A stretch of DNA of 64,000 bases, from contig NZ_CANNCF010000001.1 of the NCBI RefSeq assembly GCF_947503045.1, positions 1,054,001 through 1,118,000 on the forward strand, in the 5' to 3' direction. This DNA comes from an uncultured Tateyamaria sp. (GTDB lineage: Bacteria; Pseudomonadota; Alphaproteobacteria; Rhodobacterales; Rhodobacteraceae). The position numbers were made by a program, and so were the translations under genes. Of the stretch, positions 14,465-23,318 are shown in pieces (position 1 is the stretch's first letter; the number at the start of each line of letters is the position of its first letter). The notes below the pieces were generated by a model, which was not told the DNA's origin, made no database searches, and saw nothing but the letters and a program-made list of their open reading frames with translations.

Positions 14465-15532
14465 ATGATCTACCTTGACCTTGCACTGCGCGGCGGTGGC
14501 ATCACGCTGTTGCTCTTGCTGGCGTTTCTGCTGTGGCGCGCACCCATCGGGCTGGAAGGCCGGGTCGCCGTGACGGCCCTTGCCATATCCAAGGCCGCCT
14601 TTCTGATCACGACCGCGGCCATCCCGCTGGATCTGCCGCCGCTTGTTCTGTCCAACATCACCTTTCTTTCCGTTCTGACGCCCGCGGCGATCACATGGCT
14701 GATCGTGAGCATATTCCTTGATCCGCCATGGTGGCGGTGGCCGTGGATTGCGGCAGGTCTGGCAACGTCCGGCGCGCTTTATGCACACACGATGTTTCCC
14801 GAAACGACGCCCTATTGCCTGACGATGGGCGTGGGGCTGTATGGGGCGCTGTTCCTGCTTGCGCTTTGGTCGGCGCGGGATGATCTGGTGGAATGCCGAT
14901 GCCGGGCGCGGCCGGGCTTTGCCTCTGCAATTGCGGGGCTTGCGCTGTTTTTGACCGGGGCACAAGCGGTTGGAGCCCTTGAGGAAGGCACAGTCGTGCT
15001 CGCACTGTTTCAGGCCATCGGGGTCTTTGCCGTCACACTGGCCTTTGCGATCTGGCTGTTACGCCCCGATGCCGACCGCTGGCCGGGAGAGCAGGAACCA
15101 GTGGCCGATACGGCGCGTCCTTCGCCCGAGGATGCGCTGGATGCAGCCCTGATTGCGCGGATCAATGCGGCGATGGCCGGTGGGATCTGGCGCGAAGAGG
15201 GGCTGACAATCGGGGCATTGGCCAATTCGCTTGCCGTGCCCGAACACCGTCTGCGTCGGGCGATCAATCAGGGCCTCGGCCACCGGAACTTTTCCAGCTT
15301 CATCAACCGGGCGCGCATTGATGCCGCACGCACGACGCTGCAGGACCCGGCGCGGATGAACACCACCGTGCTTGAAATCGCCTATGATGTCGGCTTTGCC
15401 TCGGTTGGTCCTTTCAACCGGGCCTTCCGCGCCGAAGTGGGCCAAAGCCCGACCGAATACCGGCGCGCCGCGATGTCGGGCACCTTTGCCGATTCTGAAA
15501 ATTCCGCGCCGATCGTTGCAAACCTGCACTGA
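14465..15532 (+). CDS. AraC-family regulator with N-terminal membrane domain
   Basis: 355 residues. The first ~205 residues form about seven membrane segments (starting LALRGGGITLLLLLAFLLW), in place of a soluble sensor. The C-terminal ~100 residues are a normal AraC double HTH: LTIGALANSLAVPEHRLRRA and the second-helix signature VLEIAYDVGFASVGPFNRAF followed by GQSPTEYRR. It is thus a membrane-tethered one-component regulator sensing an envelope or external signal. The repeated TTTTC-N6/7-GGCGCG motifs on both sides are candidate sites for it, and the small secreted peptide behind it is a candidate target. Confidence 0.88.
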   Translation: MIYLDLALRGGGITLLLLLAFLLWRAPIGLEGRVAVTALAISKAAFLITTAAIPLDLPPLVLSNITFLSVLTPAAITWLIVSIFLDPPWWRWPWIAAGLATSGALYAHTMFPETTPYCLTMGVGLYGALFLLALWSARDDLVECRCRARPGFASAIAGLALFLTGAQAVGALEEGTVVLALFQAIGVFAVTLAFAIWLLRPDADRWPGEQEPVADTARPSPEDALDAALIARINAAMAGGIWREEGLTIGALANSLAVPEHRLRRAINQGLGHRNFSSFINRARIDAARTTLQDPARMNTTVLEIAYDVGFASVGPFNRAFRAEVGQSPTEYRRAAMSGTFADSENSAPIVANLH

Positions 15533-15549
15533 TTTTCGAATGCGGCGCG
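15533..15549 (+). promoter_or_regulatory. Third TTTTC-N6-GGCGCG repeat, between AraC-type gene and small peptide
   Basis: TTTTC GAATGC GGCGCG, the same pattern as the pair at 14365-14402. It starts at the AraC gene stop and lies about 60 bp before the small secreted peptide gene, so it could control that gene. Confidence 0.45.
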
Positions 15550-15607
15550 CGGTGCGCCACTTCCATGGGCATCTCTTGGGTATCGATCCAACCACAGGAG
15601 ATGACCC

Positions 15608-15766
15608 ATGCGTGAACTTGCCCTTGCCTTTCTGATTGCCGTCGCCAGCTATGGCCCCGTTCAGGCGATGGGGAACGTGACAATGCCCCCGTCGACCTAT
15701 CCCGCGCCGGACGCCTTTTGCGGCTTTATGCAGCCCTGTTCCGGCAAGGCCGCCCAAAAGCGGTAA
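15608..15766 (+). CDS. Small secreted peptide (52 aa)
   Basis: 52 residues: MRELALAFLIAVASYGPVQA is a convincing Sec signal peptide, leaving a mature peptide of about 32 residues with two cysteines (FCGFMQPCSG) that could form a disulfide. AGGAG at 15596-15600 sits at ideal distance from the ATG. It follows the membrane AraC-type regulator by 75 bp, with a candidate operator between. I do not recognise a family; short exported peptides of this kind occur as signals or envelope components, but the function here is unknown. Confidence 0.65.
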   Translation: MRELALAFLIAVASYGPVQAMGNVTMPPSTYPAPDAFCGFMQPCSGKAAQKR

Positions 15767-15896
15767 CAAGAACGACTTGATGTGACATGTGGTGGGCGGC
15801 GTCGCCCATCACCTTCCCGAATTTCCGCGCAGATGCCCGGACGACTTCGCGGGCGCCCTCACTGCTATTCCCGCAAACAGCGAATTAAGGGATGAT

Positions 15897-15925
15897 ATTG
15901 CAGATCGATACCTGCAATTTCAGGT
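15897..15925. promoter_or_regulatory. Overlapping dyads upstream of the VPLPA-CTERM gene
   Basis: ATTGCAG-N8-CTGCAAT (15897-15918) is a perfect 7-bp-arm inverted repeat, and it overlaps a second one, ACCTG-N6-CAGGT (15910-15925). They lie about 100 bp before the GTG start. A transcription-factor site is likely; the factor is unknown. The rest of the 253-bp gap shows nothing else. Confidence 0.5.
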
Positions 15926-16019
15926 CGATTGGACATTCCCTTTCCAAAATGCGACCTAACTTTGGTCAGGGCGTAAGGGAAACGCGCCCCGGGGGTATTA
16001 ATGGGGAAAGGGAATTTAC

Positions 16020-16868
16020 GTGACACAATTCAATTCAACCTGGCTCGCCACGGCGGGTGCGGCTGCGACTGTGCTGGCCTTTACGGCGATGAGCGCCTCG
16101 GCGGCGTCGGTCACCAGCAATGCGATCTTCGGGTCTGGCAATGCCAATGGCGGGTTCACGATTGACACGGGCATCTATGGCGACCCTGTCGTTCTGGGGA
16201 ATGATCTGCCCGTCGCTGAGCTGGGTTTGCGGGCCAAACTTCGCTTTGACGAGAACAACCAGCCGCAGAACGAATTCAACTACGACGGTGTCGACACCTA
16301 CACGTTTACCGCTGGCTTGCCTCCGTCCGGTTTCGGATTTGCCCCCGGCAGCACGGGCACGGCGACATGGAACTTTGAGTGGAGTATTGGGTCCGACAGC
16401 CAGTTTCCCGGACTTCCGCTGGAGAATGTCACGTCGGTCAACGCGCTGACCTATGAGTTGCGCATTGACGGGGATGCAGGCGCGGGCACTGATTTCCTTG
16501 TTTTTGATCCGATCAACGTGCCCTTTGCGGATCATTCCTTTGGCACGTCTGTGACCGGTGCGGGGGCAGGGGTCGAGGCCGTAGATGGGGCGGATTATGC
16601 CAACCTGATCGCGACAAGTTCGCTGGCCCAGAATTCGTGGAACTACGAATTCTTCAACAATCCCGGCTCGCCGCTGGCGTTTTTTGATGCGCGCAATGCG
16701 GGCAGCTACCGGATCGAGCTTGAGGCCTTTTCGAACGGCGTGAGCATTGCCAGCACGGGGATCAACGTCAATGTCGTGCCTGCCGTGCCGCTGCCTGCTG
16801 GCCTTGGCCTTCTGCTGGGCGGTCTGGGCGTCTTTGGTCTGATGGCACGGCGTCGAAAGACGGCCTGA
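16020..16868 (+). CDS. Secreted VPLPA-CTERM protein
   Basis: 282 residues. Signal peptide at 1-28 (LATAGAAATVLAFTAMSASA), a beta-rich mature domain without a recognised family, then the sorting tail VPAVPLPAGLGLLLGGLGVF followed by GLMARRRK. The VPLPA motif, a membrane helix and a basic end define the VPLPA-CTERM class, a Rhodobacterales variant of PEP-CTERM, processed by an exosortase. The protein should be exported, sorted and released to the surface or matrix. It starts with GTG at 16020 behind a GGGGAAAGGG ribosome site. Own terminator follows at 16896. Confidence 0.85.
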   Translation: MTQFNSTWLATAGAAATVLAFTAMSASAASVTSNAIFGSGNANGGFTIDTGIYGDPVVLGNDLPVAELGLRAKLRFDENNQPQNEFNYDGVDTYTFTAGLPPSGFGFAPGSTGTATWNFEWSIGSDSQFPGLPLENVTSVNALTYELRIDGDAGAGTDFLVFDPINVPFADHSFGTSVTGAGAGVEAVDGADYANLIATSSLAQNSWNYEFFNNPGSPLAFFDARNAGSYRIELEAFSNGVSIASTGINVNVVPAVPLPAGLGLLLGGLGVFGLMARRRKTA

Positions 16869-16895
16869 ACCGTCACCAGCGTTTGAAATGACAAG

Positions 16896-16924
16896 GGCGA
16901 CTCCAGCGCGGGGTCGCCTTTTTT
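16896..16924 (+). terminator. Intrinsic terminator of the VPLPA-CTERM gene
   Basis: GGCGAC-t-CC (16896-16904) pairs with GG-g-GTCGCC (16910-16918), followed by six T. Confidence 0.9.
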
Positions 16925-16974
16925 CGTGCTGGGATGCAATGAACGGGGGATACGTGCGCTGAGCCGCGTGCGGC

Positions 16975-16990
16975 TTAACGCGCTATCAAC
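16975..16990 (+). promoter_or_regulatory. Near-consensus CtrA half-site pair
   Basis: TTAA CGCGCTA TCAAC matches TTAA-N7-TTAAC with one mismatch. It lies 44 bp before the MCP-tip-like gene. CtrA controls motility and chemotaxis genes in Rhodobacterales, which makes the position plausible; such short matches also occur by chance. Confidence 0.3.
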
Positions 16991-17033
16991 CAATGCCTTG
17001 TTATGCAGGGGCGACCCTTTAGAGGAAGTTGAC

Positions 17034-17777
17034 ATGCTGCAGGGCGCACAATCTGTTCAGACGACACCGACCTATTACGAACCCGAAACAAAGTCAGGCG
17101 ACGTAGAACAGCACAAATTGCGGGTTCTGATCGACGAGGTTGCGACGCTGCGCGGGCTGACCATTCAAATGGCCCTGCGCCTTATGTCGCTTGCGGCGGC
17201 TGATACCGACGCACAGCGCGCCGACCTCGTGCAGGAATTTCGCACGCTGTTTGCCCAATTTCAAAAGAACATGGACATGCTGTTCAGCTCGGACCCCCCG
17301 AGTTCCGAGCAATGCGAGAATGTCGAATGGATCAGGTCCATTGTTCAAAGCGATACCGAAAGGTCCGGACAGCTGCGCGACGTTGTGGCGACCGTCAAGA
17401 ACATGGAAAGGTCGCTGATGTCCGGCAAGGTGCCCAGCTTTGACGAAGCGCGCGGCTTTTTTGATAAGAACTGGCCGATCGTGCGGGACAAGATGACCCA
17501 GATCATTTGGGATCTCTGGGCGGATCTGGACGACCGAAAATCAGACGCGATGAACGAAAACGCGTCCCTGAAATCGACCCTCAAGGTCACGCTGTCCGAC
17601 ATCAAACGCTTTTCAACGGCGATCCGCATGATTGCGATCAACACGGCCGTGCTGGCCTCGCGCCCGCAGGAATCGGGCGCCGGGTTCAAGGTGATTTCGC
17701 AAGAAGTGAAACAGCTGTCCGAGGATATTGATCAAAGCACGGGCCGCGCCAATGACGCCTTGTCCGGAATGCTCTGA
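17034..17777 (+). CDS. Short soluble protein with methyl-accepting-chemotaxis-like tip
   Basis: 247 residues, mostly helical, no membrane segment. Near the C-terminus (about 195-235) IKRFSTAIRMIAINTAVLAS and the following GAGFKVISQEVKQLSEDI resemble the signalling hairpin tip of chemoreceptors (I-x-x-IA-x-x-TNxLALNAxIEAARAGE-x-GxGFxVVAxEVRxLA). The glutamate/arginine pattern EAARAGE is replaced by ASRPQES, so contact with CheW/CheA may be altered. The N-terminal part has no known domain. RBS AGAGGAAG supports the ATG at 17034. It may be a cytoplasmic receptor remnant or adaptor; no che genes are nearby. Confidence 0.7.
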   Translation: MLQGAQSVQTTPTYYEPETKSGDVEQHKLRVLIDEVATLRGLTIQMALRLMSLAAADTDAQRADLVQEFRTLFAQFQKNMDMLFSSDPPSSEQCENVEWIRSIVQSDTERSGQLRDVVATVKNMERSLMSGKVPSFDEARGFFDKNWPIVRDKMTQIIWDLWADLDDRKSDAMNENASLKSTLKVTLSDIKRFSTAIRMIAINTAVLASRPQESGAGFKVISQEVKQLSEDIDQSTGRANDALSGML

Positions 17778-17841
17778 CACGTCACCGTGGCGCCTTGCCA
17801 TGACCGCAGGCGGTCGATGATGGACGTCATTTCAGCGCGGT

Positions 17842-19662
17842 TCAGCTCTCCATCGCTTCCAATTCGTCGATAAAGCCCGAAATCATGCTCAGCCCCTTAT
17901 CCCAGAATTTCGGATCAGACGCATCAAGGCCAAAGGGCGCCAGCAATTCCTTGTGGTGCTTGGATCCACCCGCCTTGAGCATATCGAAGTATTTCTCCTC
18001 AAAACCCTGCGTGCCCTCGGCGTAAACCGAGTAAAGCGCGTTCACGAGCCCGTCGCCAAATGCGTAGGCATAGACGTAAAAGGGCGAGTGTACGAAATGG
18101 GGAATATAGGCCCAGAATGTCTCGTAACCGTCCATGAATTCAAAGGCAGGCCCAAGGGATTCGGCCTGCACCGACATCCACAGCGCGTTGATATCGTCCG
18201 GCGTCAGTTCTCCGCCGCGACGGGCCTCGTGTAATTTGCATTCAAAGTCGTAAAACGCGATCTGGCGCACCACCGTGTTGATCATATCCTCGACTTTACC
18301 CGCCAGCATCACCTTGCGCTGAGCGTCATCCTTGGCGCCGTCCAGCATCTTGCGGAAGGTGAGCATTTCGCCAAAGACCGATGCCGTTTCGGCCAATGTA
18401 AGGGGGGTCGAGGACAGCATCTCGCCCTGACCCGCGGCAAGCACCTGATGCACGCCGTGGCCCAATTCATGCGCCAGCGTCATCACATCGCGCGGTTTGC
18501 CCAAGTAGTTGAGCATCACGTAGGGGTGCACATCCGTCACCGTGGGATGCGCAAAGGCACCCGGCGCTTTGCCCGGTTTGACGCCCGCGTCGATCCAGCC
18601 TTTTTTGAAAAACGGCTGGGCCAATTCGCCCATGCGCGGGTCAAATGCGGTGTAGGCGTCCATCACCGTCTTTTCCGCCTCGTCCCAGCCGACAATACGC
18701 GGGTCTTCCATCGGCAGCGGCGCGTTGCGGTCCCAGACCTGCATGACATCCAGACCCAGCCATTTGCGCTTGAGCTCGTAATACCGGTGGCTGAGTTTCG
18801 GATAGGCGGCGACAACGGCGTTGCGCAGTGCCTCGACCACTTCGGGTTCGACCTGGTTGGACAGATGCCGCCCGGTCTGCGCCGTCGGCATGCCGCGCCA
18901 GCGGTCCATGATCTCTTTTTCCTTGGCTTGCGTGTTGTGAACGCGGGCAAAGGTTTTGATATTGCTGGAAAACACCTCGGCCAACTCGCGCGCCGCGGTT
19001 TCACGCTTCTTGCGATCGGGATCGGTTAGAAAGTTCAGCGTGCCTTCGATGTTGAGCGCGTCGCCGTCGATATTGAATTCGAGCCCGGCAATGGTTTCGT
19101 CAAACAACCGCTCCCACGCATCGCCCACCACACCGAGGTCGTGCAGGAACTTCTCCATCTCGTCAGACAGCTGATAAGGTTTCATCGCGCGGATGCGATC
19201 AAAGATCGGCTTGTAGCGGGCAAGGTCCGCGTTTTGTGTCAGCAGCCCGCTCAGGTGATCGTCCTCAAGCCGGTTCAGTTCGAGTGTGAAGAAGACCAGC
19301 GGCGTGGTGTAATTGGTCACGCTTTCCTGCACGTCGGACATGAATTTCGCCCGGTCTGCATCCGTGGTCAGCTGGTAATAGCGCAGGCCGGCAAAGGACA
19401 TGATCCGCCCGGCAATCTGGTTGATCCGTTCCTGGCGCCGGATGCAGTCCAGTAAACCTGCGGCATCCAGATCAGCCAGTTTCCCCTCGTAATCGGCGGC
19501 GAAGCTGGCGCAGGCCGATTCCAGCCAGTCGAGGTCGCGTTTCAGCTCCGGAGCGTCTTCGCCGGTGTAGAGGTCATCAAGGTTCCATTCAGGCAGGTCG
19601 CCCAGCGGTTCATCCCCGTTGGAAGCATTAACGTCGCGGACGGGGAAGGGCAGGTGAAACAT
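17842..19662 (-). CDS. pepF: Oligoendopeptidase F (M3 family)
   Basis: 606 residues, the usual size. The zinc site is LAHELGHGVHQ (H-E-x-x-H), with the third ligand Glu in ETASVFGEML about 25 residues on. N-terminal helical domain EWNLDDLYTGEDAPELKRDL is typical of M3B enzymes. It cleaves short peptides in the cytoplasm. The ATG at 19662 (MFHLPFPVRD) was chosen because the conserved region begins soon after; an open stretch upstream to 19914 overlaps the neighbouring gene and a GC hairpin and is not coding. Confidence 0.94.
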   Translation of the reverse strand: MFHLPFPVRDVNASNGDEPLGDLPEWNLDDLYTGEDAPELKRDLDWLESACASFAADYEGKLADLDAAGLLDCIRRQERINQIAGRIMSFAGLRYYQLTTDADRAKFMSDVQESVTNYTTPLVFFTLELNRLEDDHLSGLLTQNADLARYKPIFDRIRAMKPYQLSDEMEKFLHDLGVVGDAWERLFDETIAGLEFNIDGDALNIEGTLNFLTDPDRKKRETAARELAEVFSSNIKTFARVHNTQAKEKEIMDRWRGMPTAQTGRHLSNQVEPEVVEALRNAVVAAYPKLSHRYYELKRKWLGLDVMQVWDRNAPLPMEDPRIVGWDEAEKTVMDAYTAFDPRMGELAQPFFKKGWIDAGVKPGKAPGAFAHPTVTDVHPYVMLNYLGKPRDVMTLAHELGHGVHQVLAAGQGEMLSSTPLTLAETASVFGEMLTFRKMLDGAKDDAQRKVMLAGKVEDMINTVVRQIAFYDFECKLHEARRGGELTPDDINALWMSVQAESLGPAFEFMDGYETFWAYIPHFVHSPFYVYAYAFGDGLVNALYSVYAEGTQGFEEKYFDMLKAGGSKHHKELLAPFGLDASDPKFWDKGLSMISGFIDELEAMES

Positions 19663-19750
19663 GAAAAACCTCTTTGGTGTGTCGCGCCATAGGTATTGCC
19701 GGATTGGGGCGGGGGCAAGTGTTTCGCCGCTGTTGTGCAGCGGCGACCGA

Positions 19751-19770
19751 CCGGGGGGCCAGCCCCCCGG
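19751..19770. terminator. GC-rich hairpin between amidohydrolase and pepF
   Basis: CCGGGGGG (19751-19758) pairs with CCCCCCGG (19763-19770) around a 4-base loop. It is followed on the plus strand by CCCCCCGTGGTATTTTTGG. Hairpins of exactly this make are frequent between genes in Rhodobacteraceae genomes; here it ends the amidohydrolase transcript on the minus strand. Confidence 0.6.
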
Positions 19771-19801
19771 ACCCCCCGTGGTATTTTTGGTCAGAAGAAG
19801 A

Positions 19802-20659
19802 TCAAGGCAGGAAAAGCCGATCGGGGTTGGCACACAGGATTTTCTGGCGTTCCTCGGCGCTGGTGATGGCGCTGAAACTGTCGGCCAGCGCGCTGGCATG
19901 TGGCATGTGCACACCGTTGAGCATCAGGTAAGGCCAGTCCGACCCCCACAGGCAATGATCCGGGTTTGCGTCGATCAGGCGTCGGATCAGCGGGGTGGCG
20001 GCATTCCAATCCGCGCAGAACCGGTAGGGGGCTGAGAGTTTGACATAGACCTGCCGCTCGCTTAGCAAGGCGCAAAGCGTGTCGATGGCGGGGGTATCCA
20101 CGGCCATATCGGTGGGCCAGCCGCAATGATCGATCACGACCGGAACGGGCAGGGCGCGAATATCGTCGGCAATCTGCTCGATATGTTTGTCCGCATGGAT
20201 GAGGATCTGGAGATGCATGCCGTGATCGGCAAGTGCGGCGGCCATATCCCGCGCGCCCTCCCAGGACAGCAACCCACCATGCACGTAGTTGAGGCGCACG
20301 GCGACCATGTTGGCCGCAGCGAAGGCTTTGACCTCCTGTGCGCTTGCCCCGTCCGGCAGCAAGCCGACCCCCTTGAACCCGTCGCCCATTGCACTGACCG
20401 CTTCGCGCGTCACGCTGATATCGCCGCCGTAAAGGATGGTATGCACGATCAGCCCTTTGTTGCATCCAAGGGCGGCCAGATGGGCGCGGTACATCGCCAG
20501 CCAATCGTCGAAATCGTAACCGGGCGCCGGGTTCTCCACGCGTGTGGGTGACAGCAGATGCTGAGGTCCACCCAGAAGATGCACGTGGGCGTCCCATGCT
20601 CCCTGAGGAAACGGTTTGGCGGGCGGCGTCGGGGCGAAGGGTGGGTTTGAATTATCCAA
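19802..20659 (-). CDS. Amidohydrolase-2 family, pyrone-dicarboxylate-hydrolase-like
   Basis: 285 residues. TIM-barrel metal hydrolase: AWDAHVHLLGGP holds the H-x-H, VVIDHCGWP a further His, and CLWGSDWPYLML the conserved Asp. The arrangement resembles LigI (2-pyrone-4,6-dicarboxylate lactonase) and related lactone or decarboxylating enzymes. Substrate unknown. The start is TTG at 20657-20659 with GGAG four bases ahead; no in-frame ATG is available before the metal motif. The start region lies in a dyad CAAATGT-N5-ACATTTG (20657-20675) that covers the ribosome site and may be regulatory. Confidence 0.85.
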   Translation of the reverse strand: MDNSNPPFAPTPPAKPFPQGAWDAHVHLLGGPQHLLSPTRVENPAPGYDFDDWLAMYRAHLAALGCNKGLIVHTILYGGDISVTREAVSAMGDGFKGVGLLPDGASAQEVKAFAAANMVAVRLNYVHGGLLSWEGARDMAAALADHGMHLQILIHADKHIEQIADDIRALPVPVVIDHCGWPTDMAVDTPAIDTLCALLSERQVYVKLSAPYRFCADWNAATPLIRRLIDANPDHCLWGSDWPYLMLNGVHMPHASALADSFSAITSAEERQKILCANPDRLFLP

Positions 20660-20841
20660 ATGTCTCCAACATTTGATCGAGGGCAGCGACGGTCAAAACA
20701 AGTAAGTTGCCCAGTGCCTTAAATTTGTCGCCAATACTGACGAAGTAGGTTCTTCTTGGCGAAGAAAGTTATCGAATTGCCATCTGACGCGACCACACGC
20801 GAGCAGCAGGAAAAGCGTCACAACATTCGGCCATCATATGG

Positions 20842-21546
20842 TTATTGCTTTGGGCTTGGGTACATGTCCTCCGACACGTCTCCCGGAACCAAGTCCCATT
20901 TCAGTTTGGATTTGTCATAGGGGCCAGTTTTGCGCGCAACACTGAACACAACGCCATTCAATTTGTGCTTGTACATGTCCTGCATTGCCGGATCGGTCGT
21001 CAATGCGATAGGGCGCATACCAAGGCCTTCGTCCGATGCCAGCAGCTCGAAACCTGTGATGGGGTTGAAAAGGCCGCGAAAGGCGTTCTTTGGAAACCGC
21101 CAGAAATCCCAGGGCATTTCATGTTCGGGCCAAGCCGGGTGTGTGATGGTAAAAACATAGCCGCCTGGTTTCAGGACGCGGTTTATTTCCATTGCCGCCT
21201 TCCACGGAAACATCAAGTGCTCGAAAACAGCAACTGAATACACTACATCAAAATGATTGTTCGGCACCAGAGAAGAAAGCGCGTGCGCATCGCCCACAAT
21301 ATCCACATTCTCACCGGGAAGAACGTCCATGCCCACGTACTCGGTTGCTTTTGGAAAACTCTTGTGCCCGATATGACCGGTGACATTACGCGACCCGACT
21401 TCAAGCACTTTCAGGTCGTCGATTTCATTCGCCTTGGCTATCCATCGATCGAACTCCACCTTGGCGGGCTCAAGGTTGTGGTCCGACCTTGATGATTTGG
21501 ACATGGAGTTGAGAATCTTCAGGAGCTTGAGGTGAACTTTTTTCAT
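20842..21546 (-). CDS. SAM-dependent methyltransferase (class I)
   Basis: 234 residues. Motif I LKVLEVGSRNVTGHIG, motif II VDIVGDAHALSSL, and the methyltransferase-11-type segment FDVVYSVAVFEHLMFPWKAA with INRVLKPGGYVFTI identify a class I fold. The group includes enzymes acting on lipids, quinones and surface sugars. The ATG at 21546 (MKKVHLKL) was chosen for its AAGG ribosome site; in-frame ATGs at 21597 and 21615 are possible. The gene and about 180 bp on its downstream side are clearly AT-richer than their surroundings, a sign of acquisition. Confidence 0.8.
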   Translation of the reverse strand: MKKVHLKLLKILNSMSKSSRSDHNLEPAKVEFDRWIAKANEIDDLKVLEVGSRNVTGHIGHKSFPKATEYVGMDVLPGENVDIVGDAHALSSLVPNNHFDVVYSVAVFEHLMFPWKAAMEINRVLKPGGYVFTITHPAWPEHEMPWDFWRFPKNAFRGLFNPITGFELLASDEGLGMRPIALTTDPAMQDMYKHKLNGVVFSVARKTGPYDKSKLKWDLVPGDVSEDMYPSPKQ

Positions 21547-21725
21547 TCGGGACCTTGATGTAATGTAAAGCCGTCTGTGTGATCGAGGTTCAGTCATAGC
21601 TGAGCGTCTTTCCATTGGAAAGCGTGGATACTAAATGGGCATCGTTCTCCGCGTGGACCGTCAACACGACTGGGAAGGTTCGGCTGGGGCAAGGCGGAGA
21701 TGCAATGTACTCCGAGTCACGCGTG

Positions 21726-23318
21726 TTATCCGAAGGTGTTCAGCATGTCATTGAGGTCATCGAGGCTGTTGGCCTCGTTTATCGGCTTATCATGGCGCCA
21801 GCGCGACATGCGGGGAAAGCGCAAGGCGACGCCGGATTTGTGCCGGGGCGAGGCCTGGATGCCTTCGAAGGCAATCTCGAACACGTGTTCGGGCGTGACG
21901 CTGCGCACCGGGCCAAACCGCTCACGCGTGTTCTTTTTCACCCATGCGGTGATCCGGCGAAACTCGTCGTCGGTGAGCCCGGAATAGGCCTTGGTGAAGG
22001 GGATCAGCTCGTTTCCTTTCCAGACTGCAAATGTGAAATCGGTGAACAGGTTGGCGCGCCGTCCGTGCCCGGATTGGGCGTAGATCATCACGGCGTCGAT
22101 TGTGAGCGGGTCGAGCTTCCATTTCCACCAGTCGCCTTTCTTGCGGCCCGTAAGATAGGGGCTGTCCAGACGTTTCAGCATCAGCCCTTCGGCTGACGCA
22201 TCGCGCGCGGTTGCGCGGATGGCGGCGAGCGCCTCCCAACTGTCAAATGCCACGCTGGGAGAGAGCTTGACAGGTGTATCTGAGGGGAGATTATCACATA
22301 GATCGCAGAGGGTTGCGCGTCGTTTCGCAAGTGGTTTTTGCCGGATATCGTCGCCCTGCCATTCCAGCAGATCATAGGCGTAAAGGATGACTGGAGCTTC
22401 GCTCAGCAGTTTTTTCGGGACCGTCTTGCGCCCGATCCGTTTTTGTAAGGCGTTGAAGGATTGCAGCCCGTCGCTGCTCCAGACCAGCAGTTCGCCGTCC
22501 AGAACGGTGCCATCGGGGATGAAATCCAGCGCACGGGCGAGTTCGGGAAAGCGGTGGGTCATCAACTCTTCGCCGCGTGACCAGACATAGTGAGCGCCGT
22601 CCCGCAGGATCAATTGGCCGCGGATGCCGTCCCACTTCCATTCTGCTTGCCACTCCTCTGGCTCACCGAGGGTTTCGGCAGCCGCATCAAGCCCATAGGC
22701 GAGGTAGAACGGGTAGGGGCGCGAGGCGTCGGAAGTGGGATCTTCCGCCTCGATCAGCTGTTCCCACGTGGTGCTGGCCGGATCCCAGTCGCCCATCAGG
22801 CGGTGCGCCATTTCGGCCTCGCCCCGGCCTGTGGCGCGGGCCAGTGCGCGGGTCATCAGTTTCTGGCTGATGCCGATGCGAAAACCACCAGTCAGCAGCT
22901 TGTTGAACAGGAACCGCTGGGTGGTATCGAGGCTGTCCCATGCGCTGAGTACCTCGGTCTTGCGCGCGTCTTCATCCACATCAGAAAGGCTGCGCAACAG
23001 ATTGATCCAGTGAGATAAACCATGGTCTGTATCGGACGCTGGTGGCGGCAGCACCAGCGCGATGGTTTCGGCCAGATCACCGACGATTGGGTAGGACTCC
23101 TCGAACAGCCACAGGGGGATGCCCGCCACCTCGGCGCCCCATTCGCGCAGGCGCGTTGTTGTCACCGCTCGCTTGGGGCGGCGGCCAGAGAAGATGGCGA
23201 TGGTCCAGATCCGGTCGGTTTCGGGTGCGGTCTGGAAGTAGTCTGCCAAGGCCGCAACCTTGACCGTGGTCTTTGTGGATTGGTCGATGGCGTTGAACAG
23301 GGCAGCAAAGGATTTCAT
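21726..23318 (-). CDS. ATP-dependent DNA ligase (second-type, LigB/LigC-like)
   Basis: 530 residues. The adenylation motif is WQAEWKWDGIRGQL (K-x-D-G with the AMP-accepting Lys in EWKWDG). Motif III VLDGELLVW, motif IV SAEGLMLKRLDSPY and motif V DWWKWKLD follow, then an OB domain. The N-terminal ~190 residues are the DNA-binding domain of the larger bacterial ATP ligases. It is distinct from the replicative NAD ligase and probably serves repair. It overlaps by 4 bp with the MBL nuclease gene upstream, the standard ligase-nuclease pair; the helicase usual in this module is not here. Confidence 0.93.
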   Translation of the reverse strand: MKSFAALFNAIDQSTKTTVKVAALADYFQTAPETDRIWTIAIFSGRRPKRAVTTTRLREWGAEVAGIPLWLFEESYPIVGDLAETIALVLPPPASDTDHGLSHWINLLRSLSDVDEDARKTEVLSAWDSLDTTQRFLFNKLLTGGFRIGISQKLMTRALARATGRGEAEMAHRLMGDWDPASTTWEQLIEAEDPTSDASRPYPFYLAYGLDAAAETLGEPEEWQAEWKWDGIRGQLILRDGAHYVWSRGEELMTHRFPELARALDFIPDGTVLDGELLVWSSDGLQSFNALQKRIGRKTVPKKLLSEAPVILYAYDLLEWQGDDIRQKPLAKRRATLCDLCDNLPSDTPVKLSPSVAFDSWEALAAIRATARDASAEGLMLKRLDSPYLTGRKKGDWWKWKLDPLTIDAVMIYAQSGHGRRANLFTDFTFAVWKGNELIPFTKAYSGLTDDEFRRITAWVKKNTRERFGPVRSVTPEHVFEIAFEGIQASPRHKSGVALRFPRMSRWRHDKPINEANSLDDLNDMLNTFG

